This document shows positions 1 through 8,690 of a stretch of 64,000 nt of DNA, one piece after another. The stretch spans positions 602,446-666,445 of the forward strand of contig NZ_VYGV01000016.1 in NCBI RefSeq assembly GCF_013387465.1, given 5' to 3'. The notes below the pieces were generated by a model. It was not told the origin of the DNA. It saw only the letters and a program-made list of their open reading frames with translations, and made no database searches. Source of the DNA: Hydrogenophaga aromaticivorans. Lineage in GTDB: Bacteria > Pseudomonadota > Gammaproteobacteria > Burkholderiales > Burkholderiaceae_C. Each line of letters starts with the position of its first letter. The first letter of the stretch is position 1. Made by a program: the position numbers and the translations under genes.

Positions 1-293
1 TTTTTGGCGGCCAGCAGTTCGTCGAGGTTCTTCACGATCTCGCCCTCGATGCGGTCCTTGAACGCGCCGAGCAGGAAACCCAGCTGGGCATCGAGTTCGA
101 AGTGGTCGTCGGTCACCTTGAGCGAGCCTTTGACGCCGGTGCGGCTGAACTGCACTTCGTCGCAGTCGCCACCTTCTTCGTAGGTGCAGCTCATGTCGAA
201 CTCGGCTTCGGCCTGCTCGGCCCATTTCCAGGCCACTTTGCGCGCGCCCTTCAGGCCCAGTTGGTGGTTGCGTTGGATGTGAATGTCGGCCAT
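1..293 (-). CDS. Polyhydroxyalkanoic acid system family protein (3' end cut by window)
   Basis: About 97 residues are visible, starting MADIHIQRNHQLGLKGARK and running off the window edge with no stop codon. The start, the conserved N-terminal H-x-L-G-L-x-x-A(R)K pattern and the short length fit the PHA_gran_rgn family, small proteins found near or with PHA granule genes in Proteobacteria. Its molecular role is not well defined. It lies 13 bases upstream of the leftward aminopeptidase's stop codon and in the same direction, so it could be read with it. A phasin gene lies 10 kb away in this window, which makes PHA storage likely in this organism. Family assignment is by pattern recognition only. 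Confidence 0.7.
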   Translation of the reverse strand, partial: MADIHIQRNHQLGLKGARKVAWKWAEQAEAEFDMSCTYEEGGDCDEVQFSRTGVKGSLKVTDDHFELDAQLGFLLGAFKDRIEGEIVKNLDELLAAK

Positions 294-305
294 GGACGTT
301 CCTGC

Positions 306-1421
306 TCAAGGGGTTGTGGTTGGCGCGGGCACTGCGGCCCGCAGGGCGGGCGCCAGGTCGGTCAACGCGGCCAGGCGTTGTTCGGGCGTCTGACTGGCCA
401 GTGTGCGCACCGCATCATAAAACCGGGTGAAGTCCCGGCCTTCGCGCTCGAACAGGGCTTCGAAGCCGGGCACGAGGTCGTCGTAGGCGGCCTGCGCGCC
501 AAAGCTGGCGTTGTTGGCCCGCGCCACCCAGGCGTCGTAGCCCCGGTAGCCCGCCCAGTGTTGCCGAAGCTCGGCGTAGCGCGTGTGGAACCGCGTCATC
601 TCCCCGGCCTTGAGCTGGCGCTTCTGGTCGGCGGTGGTGTTCACGTCTTCAAAGATCGCCTGCAGGCGCTCGCGCGTGTCGCGTGTGAGTGCGCGGAAAG
701 CCTGGCGCCGGGCGTCGAAGGCCGCGTATTCCCGTTGCGCCTTTTCACCCGCCTGCGTCAGCCAGCGTGCGCCCCCGAGCCGCTCCACCGCGGTCGCGAA
801 GGACTCGTTGAACGCGGTGTCGCCGGCCACGTAGACCACCTGGTGCGCCAGTTCGTGAAACAGGATGCGGGCGAGTTCGCCTTCGGGATAGGCGATGAAG
901 GTGTTGAGCAAAGGGTCGCCGCCGGCCCAGTTCATCCAGCCCAGCGTGGAATAGGCCAGCACCGGATACACCGCCACATCCATGGGGCCGTCGGACAGGC
1001 TGGCCGCAAAGGCCTTCGCATCGCTTTCGTTGAAATAGCCCCGGTAGCCCACGCAGCCCGCGACCGGAAAGCACCATTGCTTCAGCGTGAGCGACAACTC
1101 GGGTGCGGCCACGACGTTGTAGACCGCGGCGCGGCGCTGCAGGTCGGCGTAGCGCTGGTAGCTGGTGTTGTCGGGCAGGGCCAGCGCGTCGACGGCGAAG
1201 CGGCGCATGCGCTGGGCGAGTTGCAGGCGCTGGCGCAGCTCTGCGGGGGTCTGTGCGTCTTCGATCCAGTCGTGCAGGGGACGGGCAGCGCCCATCAACC
1301 GCAGGTGTCCGGAAACCGATTGCCAGTAGTAGCCCGCGCCGCTGGCCGGGCCGGCGCAACCGCTCAGCGCCCAGGTGAGCGCAGCGGCCAGGGCGGCGGT
1401 CAGTGGGCGGTTGCGCAACAT
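306..1421 (-). CDS. Lipoprotein aminopeptidase (COG4324/DUF10023 type)
   Basis: A 371-residue protein. The N-terminus is hydrophobic and ends in a lipobox (L-S-G-C), so it is probably an acylated lipoprotein facing the periplasm. A zinc-metallopeptidase motif H-E-L-A-H with a downstream F-N-E-S-F-A-T segment is visible mid-protein, as is usual in the predicted aminopeptidase family. I chose the ATG at 1421 because the longer reading frame (to 1562) would run into the upstream oxidoreductase gene and would bury the signal peptide. Only 11 bases separate it from the stop of that gene (1433), so the two are probably cotranscribed. Substrate unknown. Confidence 0.8.
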   Translation of the reverse strand: MLRNRPLTAALAAALTWALSGCAGPASGAGYYWQSVSGHLRLMGAARPLHDWIEDAQTPAELRQRLQLAQRMRRFAVDALALPDNTSYQRYADLQRRAAVYNVVAAPELSLTLKQWCFPVAGCVGYRGYFNESDAKAFAASLSDGPMDVAVYPVLAYSTLGWMNWAGGDPLLNTFIAYPEGELARILFHELAHQVVYVAGDTAFNESFATAVERLGGARWLTQAGEKAQREYAAFDARRQAFRALTRDTRERLQAIFEDVNTTADQKRQLKAGEMTRFHTRYAELRQHWAGYRGYDAWVARANNASFGAQAAYDDLVPGFEALFEREGRDFTRFYDAVRTLASQTPEQRLAALTDLAPALRAAVPAPTTTP

Positions 1422-1432
1422 GGCCGGGGCTT

Positions 1433-3520
1433 TCAGGTCGGGCTGGCCGCGGGCTCGACCTCGACCAGACAGTCGTAGAACACCGGTCCGCGCCCCAGGT
1501 CGGTCACGTGCTGGCTGGTGAGCTGGTTGACGTTGGTGCCGGCCAGGCCGAGCTTGCGCCACCAGATGCCCAGGCCGTTGACCACACCGGGCCGGGCGCG
1601 CTTCGAGACTTCGGCCTTGCAGAGATATTCACCACGGTCGTTGAACACGCGCACCACCTGACCGCTCTGGATGCCACGGGCCGCCGCGTCGGCGGCGTGC
1701 AGTTCCAGCACCGGTTCACCCTCGATGTCGCGCAGGCTTTTGACGTTGACGAAGGTGGAGTTGAGGAAGTTGCGCGCCGGCGGCGAGATCATGGCCAGGG
1801 GGTAGCGCTCGCTGCTGCCCGGGGTCTCGAAATTGGGCAGGTGGTCGGGCAGGCCGTCCAGCCCCATCGCAGCCAGCCCGGCGTTGAAGAAGGTGCAGCG
1901 GCCCGAGGGTGTGGGGAAACCGCCCTGGGCAAAGGGCGCGTCGGGCAGGGGCAGGGTGGCAAAGCCCTGGTCGAGCAGCGTCTGGAAATCCACCTGGTCG
2001 CCAAACGCCGTGCGGCACAGGGTTTCATCGCTGTCGCTGAAACAGGGATCGTCAAAGCCCAGGCGGGCGGCCAGTGCGCGGAAGACGTCGGTGTTGCTGC
2101 GCGCCTGGCCCAGTGGTTCGATCGCCGGGCGGTTGAGCAACACGTCGGTGTGGCCGTAGCTGGCGTGGACGTCCCAGTGCTCCAGCTGGGTGGTGGCGGG
2201 CAGGATGTAGTCGGCGTGGTCGGCGGTGTCGGTCAGGAAGTGTTCGAGCACCACAGTGAACAGGTCCTCGCGTTCAAAGCCCTTCACGACCTGGCCCGAC
2301 TCGGGCGCCACCGCCACCGGGTTGCTGTTGTAGACGATCAGCGCTTCGATCTTCGGGCCGAATGCGGGCGAGCTGTCGCGCAGCAGATCGTCGCCGATGG
2401 TGATCATGTTGATGGTGCGCGGCTGGCGGCCGGCCAGGAGGTCGGGCCGGTGCAGTGCGGCGCGCTGGACGGGGAAATGCCCCGAGGCCGACAGCAGCAG
2501 GCCGCCGGCGCGGTGGCGCCAGGCGCCCACCAGCGCGGGCAGGCAGGCGATGGCCCGCACCGCGTTGCCGCCGCCGCGCACACGCTGCATACCGTAGTTC
2601 AGGCGGATCGCGGCGGGCTTTGTGGTGCCGTAGGCGCGCGCCAGATCGATGATCTGCTGCACCGGGATGCCGCAGACCTCGGCAGCGCGCTCGGGCGGCC
2701 ATTGCAGGGCGCGCTCGCGCAGCGCGTCCCAGCCCAGCGTGTGCTGCGCGATGTAGTCGTGGTCCAGCCAGTCGTGGGTGATCAGCTCGTGCATCAGCGC
2801 CAGCGCCAGCGCGGCGTCGGTGCCGGGGCGCAGGGCGATGTGTTCGTGGCACTTGTCGGCGGTCTCGCTGCGGCGCGGGTCGATGCAGACCAGGCGCGCG
2901 CCGTCGCGCTTGGCCTGCTGCGCCAGGCGCCAGAAGTGCAGGTTGCTGGCGATCGAGTTGCTGCCCCAGATGACGATGAGCTTCGCTTCGACGAAAAACT
3001 CGACCTTCATGCCGACCTTGGCGCCCAGGGTGGTGACCAGGCCTTCGCCGCCCGCGGCCGCACAGATGGTGCGCTCCAGGTGCGAGGCGCCGAGCTGGTG
3101 GAAGAAGCGCGCGGCCATGCCTTCGCCCTGCACCTGGCCCATGGTGCCGGCGTAGCTGTAGGGCAGGATGGCCTCCGGGTCGCGCGCGGCGATGGCCTTC
3201 AGGCGTGCCGCGATGTCGTCCAGCGCCTCGTCCCAGCCCACCGGAGCGAACTGGCCGCTGCCTTTGGGGCCGACCCGCTTGAGCGGCTGCAGGATGCGCT
3301 CGGGGTGGTAGCTGCGTTCGGTGTAGCGCGAAACCTTGGTGCACAGCGCACCATCGGTGTGCCGGTGCGCCGGGTTGCCCTGCACACGCAGAGCCACACC
3401 GTTGTGGACCGTGGTCAGCAGGGCGCAGGTGTCGGGGCAGTCGTGTGGACAGGCGCCGCGCACCACGGTGTCCGCCGGGTTCGTCGGGCCGCCGCCGCCG
3501 TGGGTCGGGGTGTCGATCAT
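1433..3520 (-). CDS. Molybdopterin-dependent oxidoreductase (DMSO reductase superfamily)
   Basis: A 695-residue protein. Near the N-terminus are four cysteines spaced C24-x3-C28-x3-C32-x27-C60, the usual [4Fe-4S] site of bis-MGD enzymes, followed by the large molybdopterin domain and a C-terminal dinucleotide-binding domain (about the last 110 residues). C153 in T-I-C-A-A-A-G-G is a possible molybdenum ligand (inference). No Tat signal is visible, so it is likely cytoplasmic. No electron-transfer or membrane subunit gene adjoins it, so partner and substrate are unknown. A GTG at 3562 would add 14 residues; neither start has a clear ribosome-binding site and the ATG at 3520 is preferred. It is divergent from the binding-protein gene at 3614. 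Confidence 0.85.
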   Translation of the reverse strand: MIDTPTHGGGGPTNPADTVVRGACPHDCPDTCALLTTVHNGVALRVQGNPAHRHTDGALCTKVSRYTERSYHPERILQPLKRVGPKGSGQFAPVGWDEALDDIAARLKAIAARDPEAILPYSYAGTMGQVQGEGMAARFFHQLGASHLERTICAAAGGEGLVTTLGAKVGMKVEFFVEAKLIVIWGSNSIASNLHFWRLAQQAKRDGARLVCIDPRRSETADKCHEHIALRPGTDAALALALMHELITHDWLDHDYIAQHTLGWDALRERALQWPPERAAEVCGIPVQQIIDLARAYGTTKPAAIRLNYGMQRVRGGGNAVRAIACLPALVGAWRHRAGGLLLSASGHFPVQRAALHRPDLLAGRQPRTINMITIGDDLLRDSSPAFGPKIEALIVYNSNPVAVAPESGQVVKGFEREDLFTVVLEHFLTDTADHADYILPATTQLEHWDVHASYGHTDVLLNRPAIEPLGQARSNTDVFRALAARLGFDDPCFSDSDETLCRTAFGDQVDFQTLLDQGFATLPLPDAPFAQGGFPTPSGRCTFFNAGLAAMGLDGLPDHLPNFETPGSSERYPLAMISPPARNFLNSTFVNVKSLRDIEGEPVLELHAADAAARGIQSGQVVRVFNDRGEYLCKAEVSKRARPGVVNGLGIWWRKLGLAGTNVNQLTSQHVTDLGRGPVFYDCLVEVEPAASPT

Positions 3521-3613
3521 GGATGTAAAAAAATGTTGTACGCTGGCTGTCCCGTTGAGCACGGTTTTTGCTGAGCAGAAACTGCCTCAAATCAGCATAT
3601 CAGGAGATTCCGC

Positions 3614-4765
3614 ATGCAGCGTCGCCAGGCCCTTTCTACCGTGTGCAAACTCGTGGGTTCTTCGGCCCTGGCTTCCTGGGGTGTTGCCGCCCAGGCGCAA
3701 AGCGCGGGGGTCAGCGACAACCGCATCGTGCTCGGGCAGTCGGCGCCGTTCAGCGGCGCCGCCGTGCAGCTGGGCCTGCAGTATTTCCTCGGGGCGCAAC
3801 TGCATTTTGACGCCCTGAACGCGCGCGGCGGGGTCAACGGGCGGCGCATCGAGATCGCGCGATTGGACGACAGCTACGACCCCGAACGCTGCGCGGCCAA
3901 CACCCGGCAGTTCATCCAGGACGGCGTGTTCGCCCTGTTCGGTTACGTTGGAACGCCCACCAGCCTGGTGGCGCTGCCGCTGGCCACCGAGGCCAAGATC
4001 CCGTTCTTCGCCCCGTTCACCGGTGCCCAGGCCCTGCGCGAACCCTTCAACCGCTACGCCATTCATGTGCGGGCCTCGTACTTTGACGAAACGGACGCCA
4101 TCGTGCGCCAGACCACGTCGGTCGGCATCAAGAAGATCGCGGTTTTTTACCAGAACGATGCCTACGGCAAGACCGGCCTGGAAGGCGTGACGAACGCACT
4201 CAAGGCACTCGACTTGGCGCCCGTGGCGGTGGGCACCGTGGAGCGTGGCAGCACCGATGTGGCCCAGTCGCTGAAAGACATCCTCGCGGCCAAGCCCGAG
4301 GCCATCGTGCAGATCAGCGCCTACAAACCCTGTGCGACCTTCATCCGTCTGGCGCGCCGCCAGGGGTTCACCGGCAACTTCTACAACCTGTCCTTCGTGG
4401 GCACCCAGGCGCTGCTGGACGAGCTGGGGTCGGAGGCGCGCGGCGTGGTGGTCAGCCAGGTGATGCCCTTTCCGTATTCGGCGGCACAGGCGATCTCGGG
4501 GGAATACCTGGCGGCGCTCAAAGACAAGCGCGGCGTGGCGCCCAACTACTCCGGCATGGAAGGCTTCGTGGCGGCCAAGGTGTTTGCCGAGGGGGTGCGT
4601 CGCGCCGGGCGCAACCTGACGCGCGAGGGCTTCATCACCGCAGTGCAGGGCATACAGAACCTGCAGCTGGGCGGCTTCTCGGTGGACTTCGGGCCGAAAA
4701 AGCACACCGGCTCGCGGTTTGTCGAAATGACCTTGCTGACCGAAGACGGGCGCGTGCGCCGCTGA
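3614..4765 (+). CDS. ABC transporter substrate-binding protein (branched-chain amino-acid type)
   Basis: A 383-residue periplasmic binding protein of the LivJ/Peripla_BP_6 type. The N-terminus MQRRQALSTV with a hydrophobic stretch and an A-Q-A cleavage site near residue 28 is a secretion signal. The mature part begins with the family's S-D-N-R-I-V-L-G-Q-S-A-P-F-S-G pattern. RBS AGGAG lies about 7 bases before the ATG. No permease or ATPase genes are adjacent, so it is an orphan component that must pair with a transporter elsewhere or act as a sensor. The neighbours downstream are amide and peptide hydrolases. A hairpin follows the stop codon. Confidence 0.88.
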   Translation: MQRRQALSTVCKLVGSSALASWGVAAQAQSAGVSDNRIVLGQSAPFSGAAVQLGLQYFLGAQLHFDALNARGGVNGRRIEIARLDDSYDPERCAANTRQFIQDGVFALFGYVGTPTSLVALPLATEAKIPFFAPFTGAQALREPFNRYAIHVRASYFDETDAIVRQTTSVGIKKIAVFYQNDAYGKTGLEGVTNALKALDLAPVAVGTVERGSTDVAQSLKDILAAKPEAIVQISAYKPCATFIRLARRQGFTGNFYNLSFVGTQALLDELGSEARGVVVSQVMPFPYSAAQAISGEYLAALKDKRGVAPNYSGMEGFVAAKVFAEGVRRAGRNLTREGFITAVQGIQNLQLGGFSVDFGPKKHTGSRFVEMTLLTEDGRVRR

Positions 4766-4775
4766 CTGCATGGCG

Positions 4776-4813
4776 GGTGCCACTTGCCCCCTGTCGGGAG
4801 GGGGACTGGCACC
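4776..4813 (+). terminator. Hairpin after the binding-protein gene
   Basis: Outer arms GGTGCCA (4776-4782) and TGGCACC (4807-4813) enclose inner arms CCCCCT (4787-4792) and AGGGGG (4799-4804). It starts 11 bases after the stop codon and no U-run follows, so it may be a transcript-end stabiliser rather than a classic intrinsic terminator. Confidence 0.5.
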
Positions 4814-4894
4814 TGCGGGTCTGTCCGGGCGCCGGGTCTTGGGTAGGATGCGCTTTTGACTCCAGTGCCGCCGCGGGCGGCCACAGAGGTTCGC

Positions 4895-6124
4895 ATGAAA
4901 CTCCTCGACTCCATCCTGACCCAGGCGGCCAGCATCGCCAGCCTGCGGCGCGACATCCACGCCCACCCGGAACTCTGTTTTGAAGAGGTGCGCACCGCCG
5001 ACGTGGTGGCGCAGAAACTCACCGAGTGGGGCATCCCGGTGCACCGCGGCATGGGCACGACCGGGGTGGTCGGCACCGTGCACGGGCGCGACGGCGGCGC
5101 CTGTGGCAAGGCCATCGGCCTGCGCGCCGACATGGACGCCCTGCCCATGCAGGAGCACAACCACTTTGCGCACAAGAGCCAGCACGCCGGCAAGATGCAC
5201 GCCTGCGGCCACGATGGCCACACCGCGATGCTGCTCGCCGCCGGGCAGCATCTGGCGCAACACCGCGATTTTGATGGCACGGTCTACCTGATCTTCCAGC
5301 CCGCCGAAGAAGGCGGCGGCGGTGCGCGCGAAATGATCAAGGACGGCCTGTTCGAACAATTCCCGGTCGAGGCGGTGTTCGGCATGCACAACTGGCCGGG
5401 TCTTCCCGTGGGCACGTTCGCCGCGAGCACGGGGCCGGTCATGGCGTCGAGCAACGACTTCTGCATCGTGATCCGGGGCAAGGGATCACACGCGGCGCTG
5501 CCGCACAACGGCATCGATCCGGTGCCGGTGGCCTGCCAGATGGTGATGGCCTTCCAGACCATCATCACGCGCAACAAGAAGCCGGTCGATGCCGGCGTGA
5601 TCTCGGTGACCATGGTCCACACCGGCGAGGCCAACAACGTGGTGCCCGACAGCTGCGAGATCCGCGGGACGGTGCGCACCTTCACCTTCGAGGTGCTCGA
5701 CCTGATCGAGCGCCGCATGCGGGAAATCGCCGAACACACCTGCGCGGCCTTTGGTGCCACCTGCGAGTTCCGCTTCAACCGCAACTACCCGCCGACCGTC
5801 AACCACCCGGCCGAAACGGCCTTTGCCCGCGCCGTCATGGCCGACATCGTCGGCGCTGAGTGCGTGCTCGACCAGGAGCCGACCATGGGCGCCGAAGACT
5901 TCGCCTACATGCTGCAGGCGCGGCCGGGCTGTTATGTGTTCATCGCCAACGGGGATGGCGAGCACCGCGCGGGCTACGAAGGCGGCGGCCACGATGTGGG
6001 GCCGTGCATGCTGCACAACCCGCACTACGATTTCAACGACGACCTGATTCCGCTCGGGGCGACCTACTGGGTCCGGCTGGCCGAACAGTGGCTGGCCCAG
6101 CCGCGCACCGGGGTGTCCGCATGA
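4895..6124 (+). CDS. M20 family amidohydrolase (hippurate hydrolase/aminoacylase-like)
   Basis: A 409-residue M20D metallohydrolase. Visible features are the N-terminal R-x-D-I-H-A-H-P-E-L segment, the metal motif C104-G-H106-D-G-H109, the Q-P-A-E138-E139-G-G-G-G segment, and the dimerisation lid beginning near residue 190. The family hydrolyses N-acyl amino acids or aromatic amides in the cytoplasm; the exact substrate cannot be read. The ATG at 4895 is preferred over 4856 because it follows AGAGG and begins at the conserved domain. Its stop overlaps the next start (ATGA at 6121), so it is translationally coupled to the M14-like gene. Confidence 0.88.
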   Translation: MKLLDSILTQAASIASLRRDIHAHPELCFEEVRTADVVAQKLTEWGIPVHRGMGTTGVVGTVHGRDGGACGKAIGLRADMDALPMQEHNHFAHKSQHAGKMHACGHDGHTAMLLAAGQHLAQHRDFDGTVYLIFQPAEEGGGGAREMIKDGLFEQFPVEAVFGMHNWPGLPVGTFAASTGPVMASSNDFCIVIRGKGSHAALPHNGIDPVPVACQMVMAFQTIITRNKKPVDAGVISVTMVHTGEANNVVPDSCEIRGTVRTFTFEVLDLIERRMREIAEHTCAAFGATCEFRFNRNYPPTVNHPAETAFARAVMADIVGAECVLDQEPTMGAEDFAYMLQARPGCYVFIANGDGEHRAGYEGGGHDVGPCMLHNPHYDFNDDLIPLGATYWVRLAEQWLAQPRTGVSA

Positions 6125-7221
6125 TCGATATCCAGGCCGCTTTTGCCCCGTCGTACGCCCGTGCCCGGGTGCTGTTTCTGGAAGGGGCTGCCGCGGCCGG
6201 CATGGCTATCCGCAGCCACAACCATCCCTTGCCCGGTCGCGACGGCGAAACCCTGGCCATGGACCTGGCGCTCGATGGCTCACCCGATGCCGAGCGCCTG
6301 CTCATCGTCAGCAGCGCCTGTCACGGGGCCGAGGGCTTTTGCGGCTCCGGGGTGCAGGTCTACGCGACCCACGATCAGGCCTGGCGCCAGCACGCACGCG
6401 AGGCCGGGGTCGCGGTGCTCTACATCCACGCGCTCAACCCCTACGGCTTTTCGCACCTGCGCCGCGTGACGAACGAAAACGTCGATCTCAACCGCAACTT
6501 CCAGGATTTCAGCCAGCCGCTGCCGGTGAACACGGCCTACGCCGGGCTGCACGATCTGCTGCTGCCGCCCGAATGGCCGCCGGGTCCGGACAACGCGGCC
6601 GCGATCGACAGCTGGATCGCCCTTCACGGCGAGACGGCTTACCAGGCCGCGGTGTCGCAGGGGCAGCATGCATTTGCCGATGGCCTGTTTTTTGGCGGCA
6701 CCGCGCCCACCTGGAGCAACCAGACCCTGCGCCAGGTCTTGCGCAACCACGCCCAGCTGGCGCGCCACATCGCCTGGATCGACCTGCACACCGGCCTCGG
6801 GCCATGCGGCGTGGGTGAGCGCATCTTTGCCTGCCGCGACGATGCCGCGGCCTTGCAGCGCGCCCGGGCCTGGTGGGGCAGCAACGGTGAGACGCCCGTG
6901 ACCTCGATCTACGACGGGTCGTCAACGTCGGCGCTGCTCACCGGCCTGATGTGGGGCGCGATGTACGAAGAGTGTCCACAGGCCGAATACACCGGCATCG
7001 CCCTGGAGTACGGCACCGTGCCCATCATGGAAGTGATCAACGCGCTGCGCGGCGACCACTGGTTGAACCGACATCCCGAAGCGCCTGCGGCGCTGCGGGC
7101 CGCGATTCACCAGCGCATGAAAGACGCGTTCTACGTGGACACGGACGCCTGGCGCACGCAGATCGTGGGTCAGGGGCGGCAGGCCCTGTTTCAGGCGGTG
7201 GATGGACTGGCCTCAGCCTGA
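6121..7221 (+). CDS. M14 family metallopeptidase (DUF2817)
   Basis: A 366-residue protein with a carboxypeptidase-like zinc site: H68-x-x-E71 in the C-H-G-A-E-G-F segment, a second histidine in D-L-H-T-G-L-G, and a later E in A-L-E-Y-G-T, the likely catalytic glutamate. This is the DUF2817 branch of M14 peptidases and amidases. It is coupled by an ATGA overlap to the upstream M20 hydrolase, which suggests the two process the same peptide or amide. No signal peptide is seen. Only 3 bases separate its stop from that of the convergent TPR gene. Confidence 0.8.
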   Translation: MIDIQAAFAPSYARARVLFLEGAAAAGMAIRSHNHPLPGRDGETLAMDLALDGSPDAERLLIVSSACHGAEGFCGSGVQVYATHDQAWRQHAREAGVAVLYIHALNPYGFSHLRRVTNENVDLNRNFQDFSQPLPVNTAYAGLHDLLLPPEWPPGPDNAAAIDSWIALHGETAYQAAVSQGQHAFADGLFFGGTAPTWSNQTLRQVLRNHAQLARHIAWIDLHTGLGPCGVGERIFACRDDAAALQRARAWWGSNGETPVTSIYDGSSTSALLTGLMWGAMYEECPQAEYTGIALEYGTVPIMEVINALRGDHWLNRHPEAPAALRAAIHQRMKDAFYVDTDAWRTQIVGQGRQALFQAVDGLASA

Positions 7222-7224
7222 AGG

Positions 7225-7998
7225 TCAGTCTTCGAGGGCCATCCGGTTGGCTTCCACATACAGGCGCTCCATCGCGTCCAGCGGCTCGAACGCCGCGGCG
7301 CGTTCGCGCAGGCGGGTCGCTTCTTCGAGCGCGCGCGCGCCTTCGAGCATCAGCAGGCCGTTGGCGTACTCGTGGAGCGTGATGGCGGAGTCCGGGTTCA
7401 ACGCCAGGGCTTTGCGGTAGAGCGCCAGGCCGGTGTCCTTGCGCGCGCCATGGGTCATGCTGCCGATCAGCTCGCCGACCTTGTCGATCACTTCGGCGTG
7501 GTAGTTGGCCAGCGCGAGGTGGGCGTCGGCGTGGTTCGGCGCGAGTTCGATCGTGGTCTGCAGGGCCTGGCGCACCTTGCCGCCCAGACCCTTGGCGAGC
7601 GCCTTGGCCACGTTGACACCCTGGCTGTAGCGACCCAGCGCGTAGCCCTGCCAGTACCAGGCGTTGGCGTTGCGCGGCGCGCTGGCCTGGTGCGCCTGGG
7701 CCCGTTCGGCGGCGCTGACCAGCAGCTGCAGGCGGGTCTGCTCGCCGGGTTCGACGTAGTTCGCGTAGATGCAGGCGGCCTTGTTGGCCAGCACCAGGCC
7801 ATCGCCACCCGCGGCCAGACCGGCGTGCACGGCGCGTTCGAATTCACCGTTGTGGTACAGCGCCCAGGCGTCCAGCAGGGCCGGGTCGGTCGGCATCGGC
7901 TCGGCATCGCCGGCGTGCAGTCGGGCCCAGTGGCGGACGAGGCTGTCGCCGTCGTGTCGGTAGATGCCGGCGTAGGGGCAAGGGGTCCAGGGTGTCAT
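7225..7998 (-). CDS. Hypothetical TPR-like protein
   Basis: A 257-residue, alanine-rich helical protein. Degenerate tetratricopeptide repeats can be read, for example around A-L-Q-T-T-I-E-L-A-P-N-H-A-D-A-H and L-Y-R-K-A-L-A-L-N-P-D-S. No signal peptide or catalytic motif is visible. The start at 7998 is supported by AAGGA about 10 bases upstream. It is the last gene of a leftward patatin-TetR-TPR set, 23 bases after the TetR gene. It may be a scaffold or tethering protein; function unknown. Confidence 0.65.
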   Translation of the reverse strand: MTPWTPCPYAGIYRHDGDSLVRHWARLHAGDAEPMPTDPALLDAWALYHNGEFERAVHAGLAAGGDGLVLANKAACIYANYVEPGEQTRLQLLVSAAERAQAHQASAPRNANAWYWQGYALGRYSQGVNVAKALAKGLGGKVRQALQTTIELAPNHADAHLALANYHAEVIDKVGELIGSMTHGARKDTGLALYRKALALNPDSAITLHEYANGLLMLEGARALEEATRLRERAAAFEPLDAMERLYVEANRMALED

Positions 7999-8021
7999 GG
8001 GGGACTGTCCTTGCCGTGTGT

Positions 8022-8687
8022 TCAGGTGGTGGTGCCGTTGTAGGCACCGGTGAGTTCCAGCAGGTGCTGCCGCTGACCGGCTTCCAGGTAGGGCGCGAGC
8101 AGGTTGAGCACGTGCTGCGCACCGCGCAACAGCGCCTGTTGCGCGTTGTCGGGTTCCAGCGCGTTGCGCGGGTCGCGCACGTACTCGAAGCTCAGCCAGT
8201 AGGTCAGCACCACCACCATGCAGTTGGCGGTGGGTTCGAGTTCGCGCGCATCGATGTCCAGCGCACCGCTGCGGCTCATGCCCGAGAGCAGGGCGCGGAT
8301 GGCGCGCGTCTTGTTTTTCAGCACCCCCTGGAAGCGGGTCTCCAGCAGGCGGTTCTTGGACAGCAGGTCGTTGAGGTCGCGGTAGAGAAAGCGGTAGGCC
8401 CAGATGATCTCGAACAGCGAGTGCAGGAAGAACCAGGCGTCTTCCACGTTGCGCACGCCGTCGCCCGCGCCCAGCAGTTCGTTGAGCGCGTGTTCATAGC
8501 GCTCGAACAGCGAGTTGATCAGTTCGTCTTTGGCGGGGTAGTGGTAGTACAGGTTGCCCGGGCTGATGCCGAGTTCGGCCGAAATCAGGGTGGTCGAGAC
8601 ATTGGGCTCGCCGAAACGGTTGAACAGCTCCAGCGTCACCTCCAGGATGCGTTCGGCGGTGCGGCGCGGGGGCTTTTTGATGGCCAT
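8022..8687 (-). CDS. TetR/AcrR family transcriptional regulator
   Basis: A 221-residue regulator. The N-terminal helix-turn-helix (about residues 10-55) includes I-S-A-E-L-G-I-S-P-G-N-L-Y-Y-H-Y-P-A-K-D-E-L, typical of TetR proteins. The C-terminal ligand domain has no recognisable specificity. Its ATG starts 3 bases after the stop of the patatin gene, so the two are probably translated from one message, and it may control lipid or PHA related functions. No clear operator could be identified upstream. Confidence 0.88.
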   Translation of the reverse strand: MAIKKPPRRTAERILEVTLELFNRFGEPNVSTTLISAELGISPGNLYYHYPAKDELINSLFERYEHALNELLGAGDGVRNVEDAWFFLHSLFEIIWAYRFLYRDLNDLLSKNRLLETRFQGVLKNKTRAIRALLSGMSRSGALDIDARELEPTANCMVVVLTYWLSFEYVRDPRNALEPDNAQQALLRGAQHVLNLLAPYLEAGQRQHLLELTGAYNGTTT

Positions 8688-8690
8688 GGA

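Noticed and set aside
1403..3574. A 723-residue plus-strand frame opposite the molybdopterin oxidoreductase
   Set aside because: The opposite strand carries a complete family pattern with Fe-S cysteines; this frame has none.
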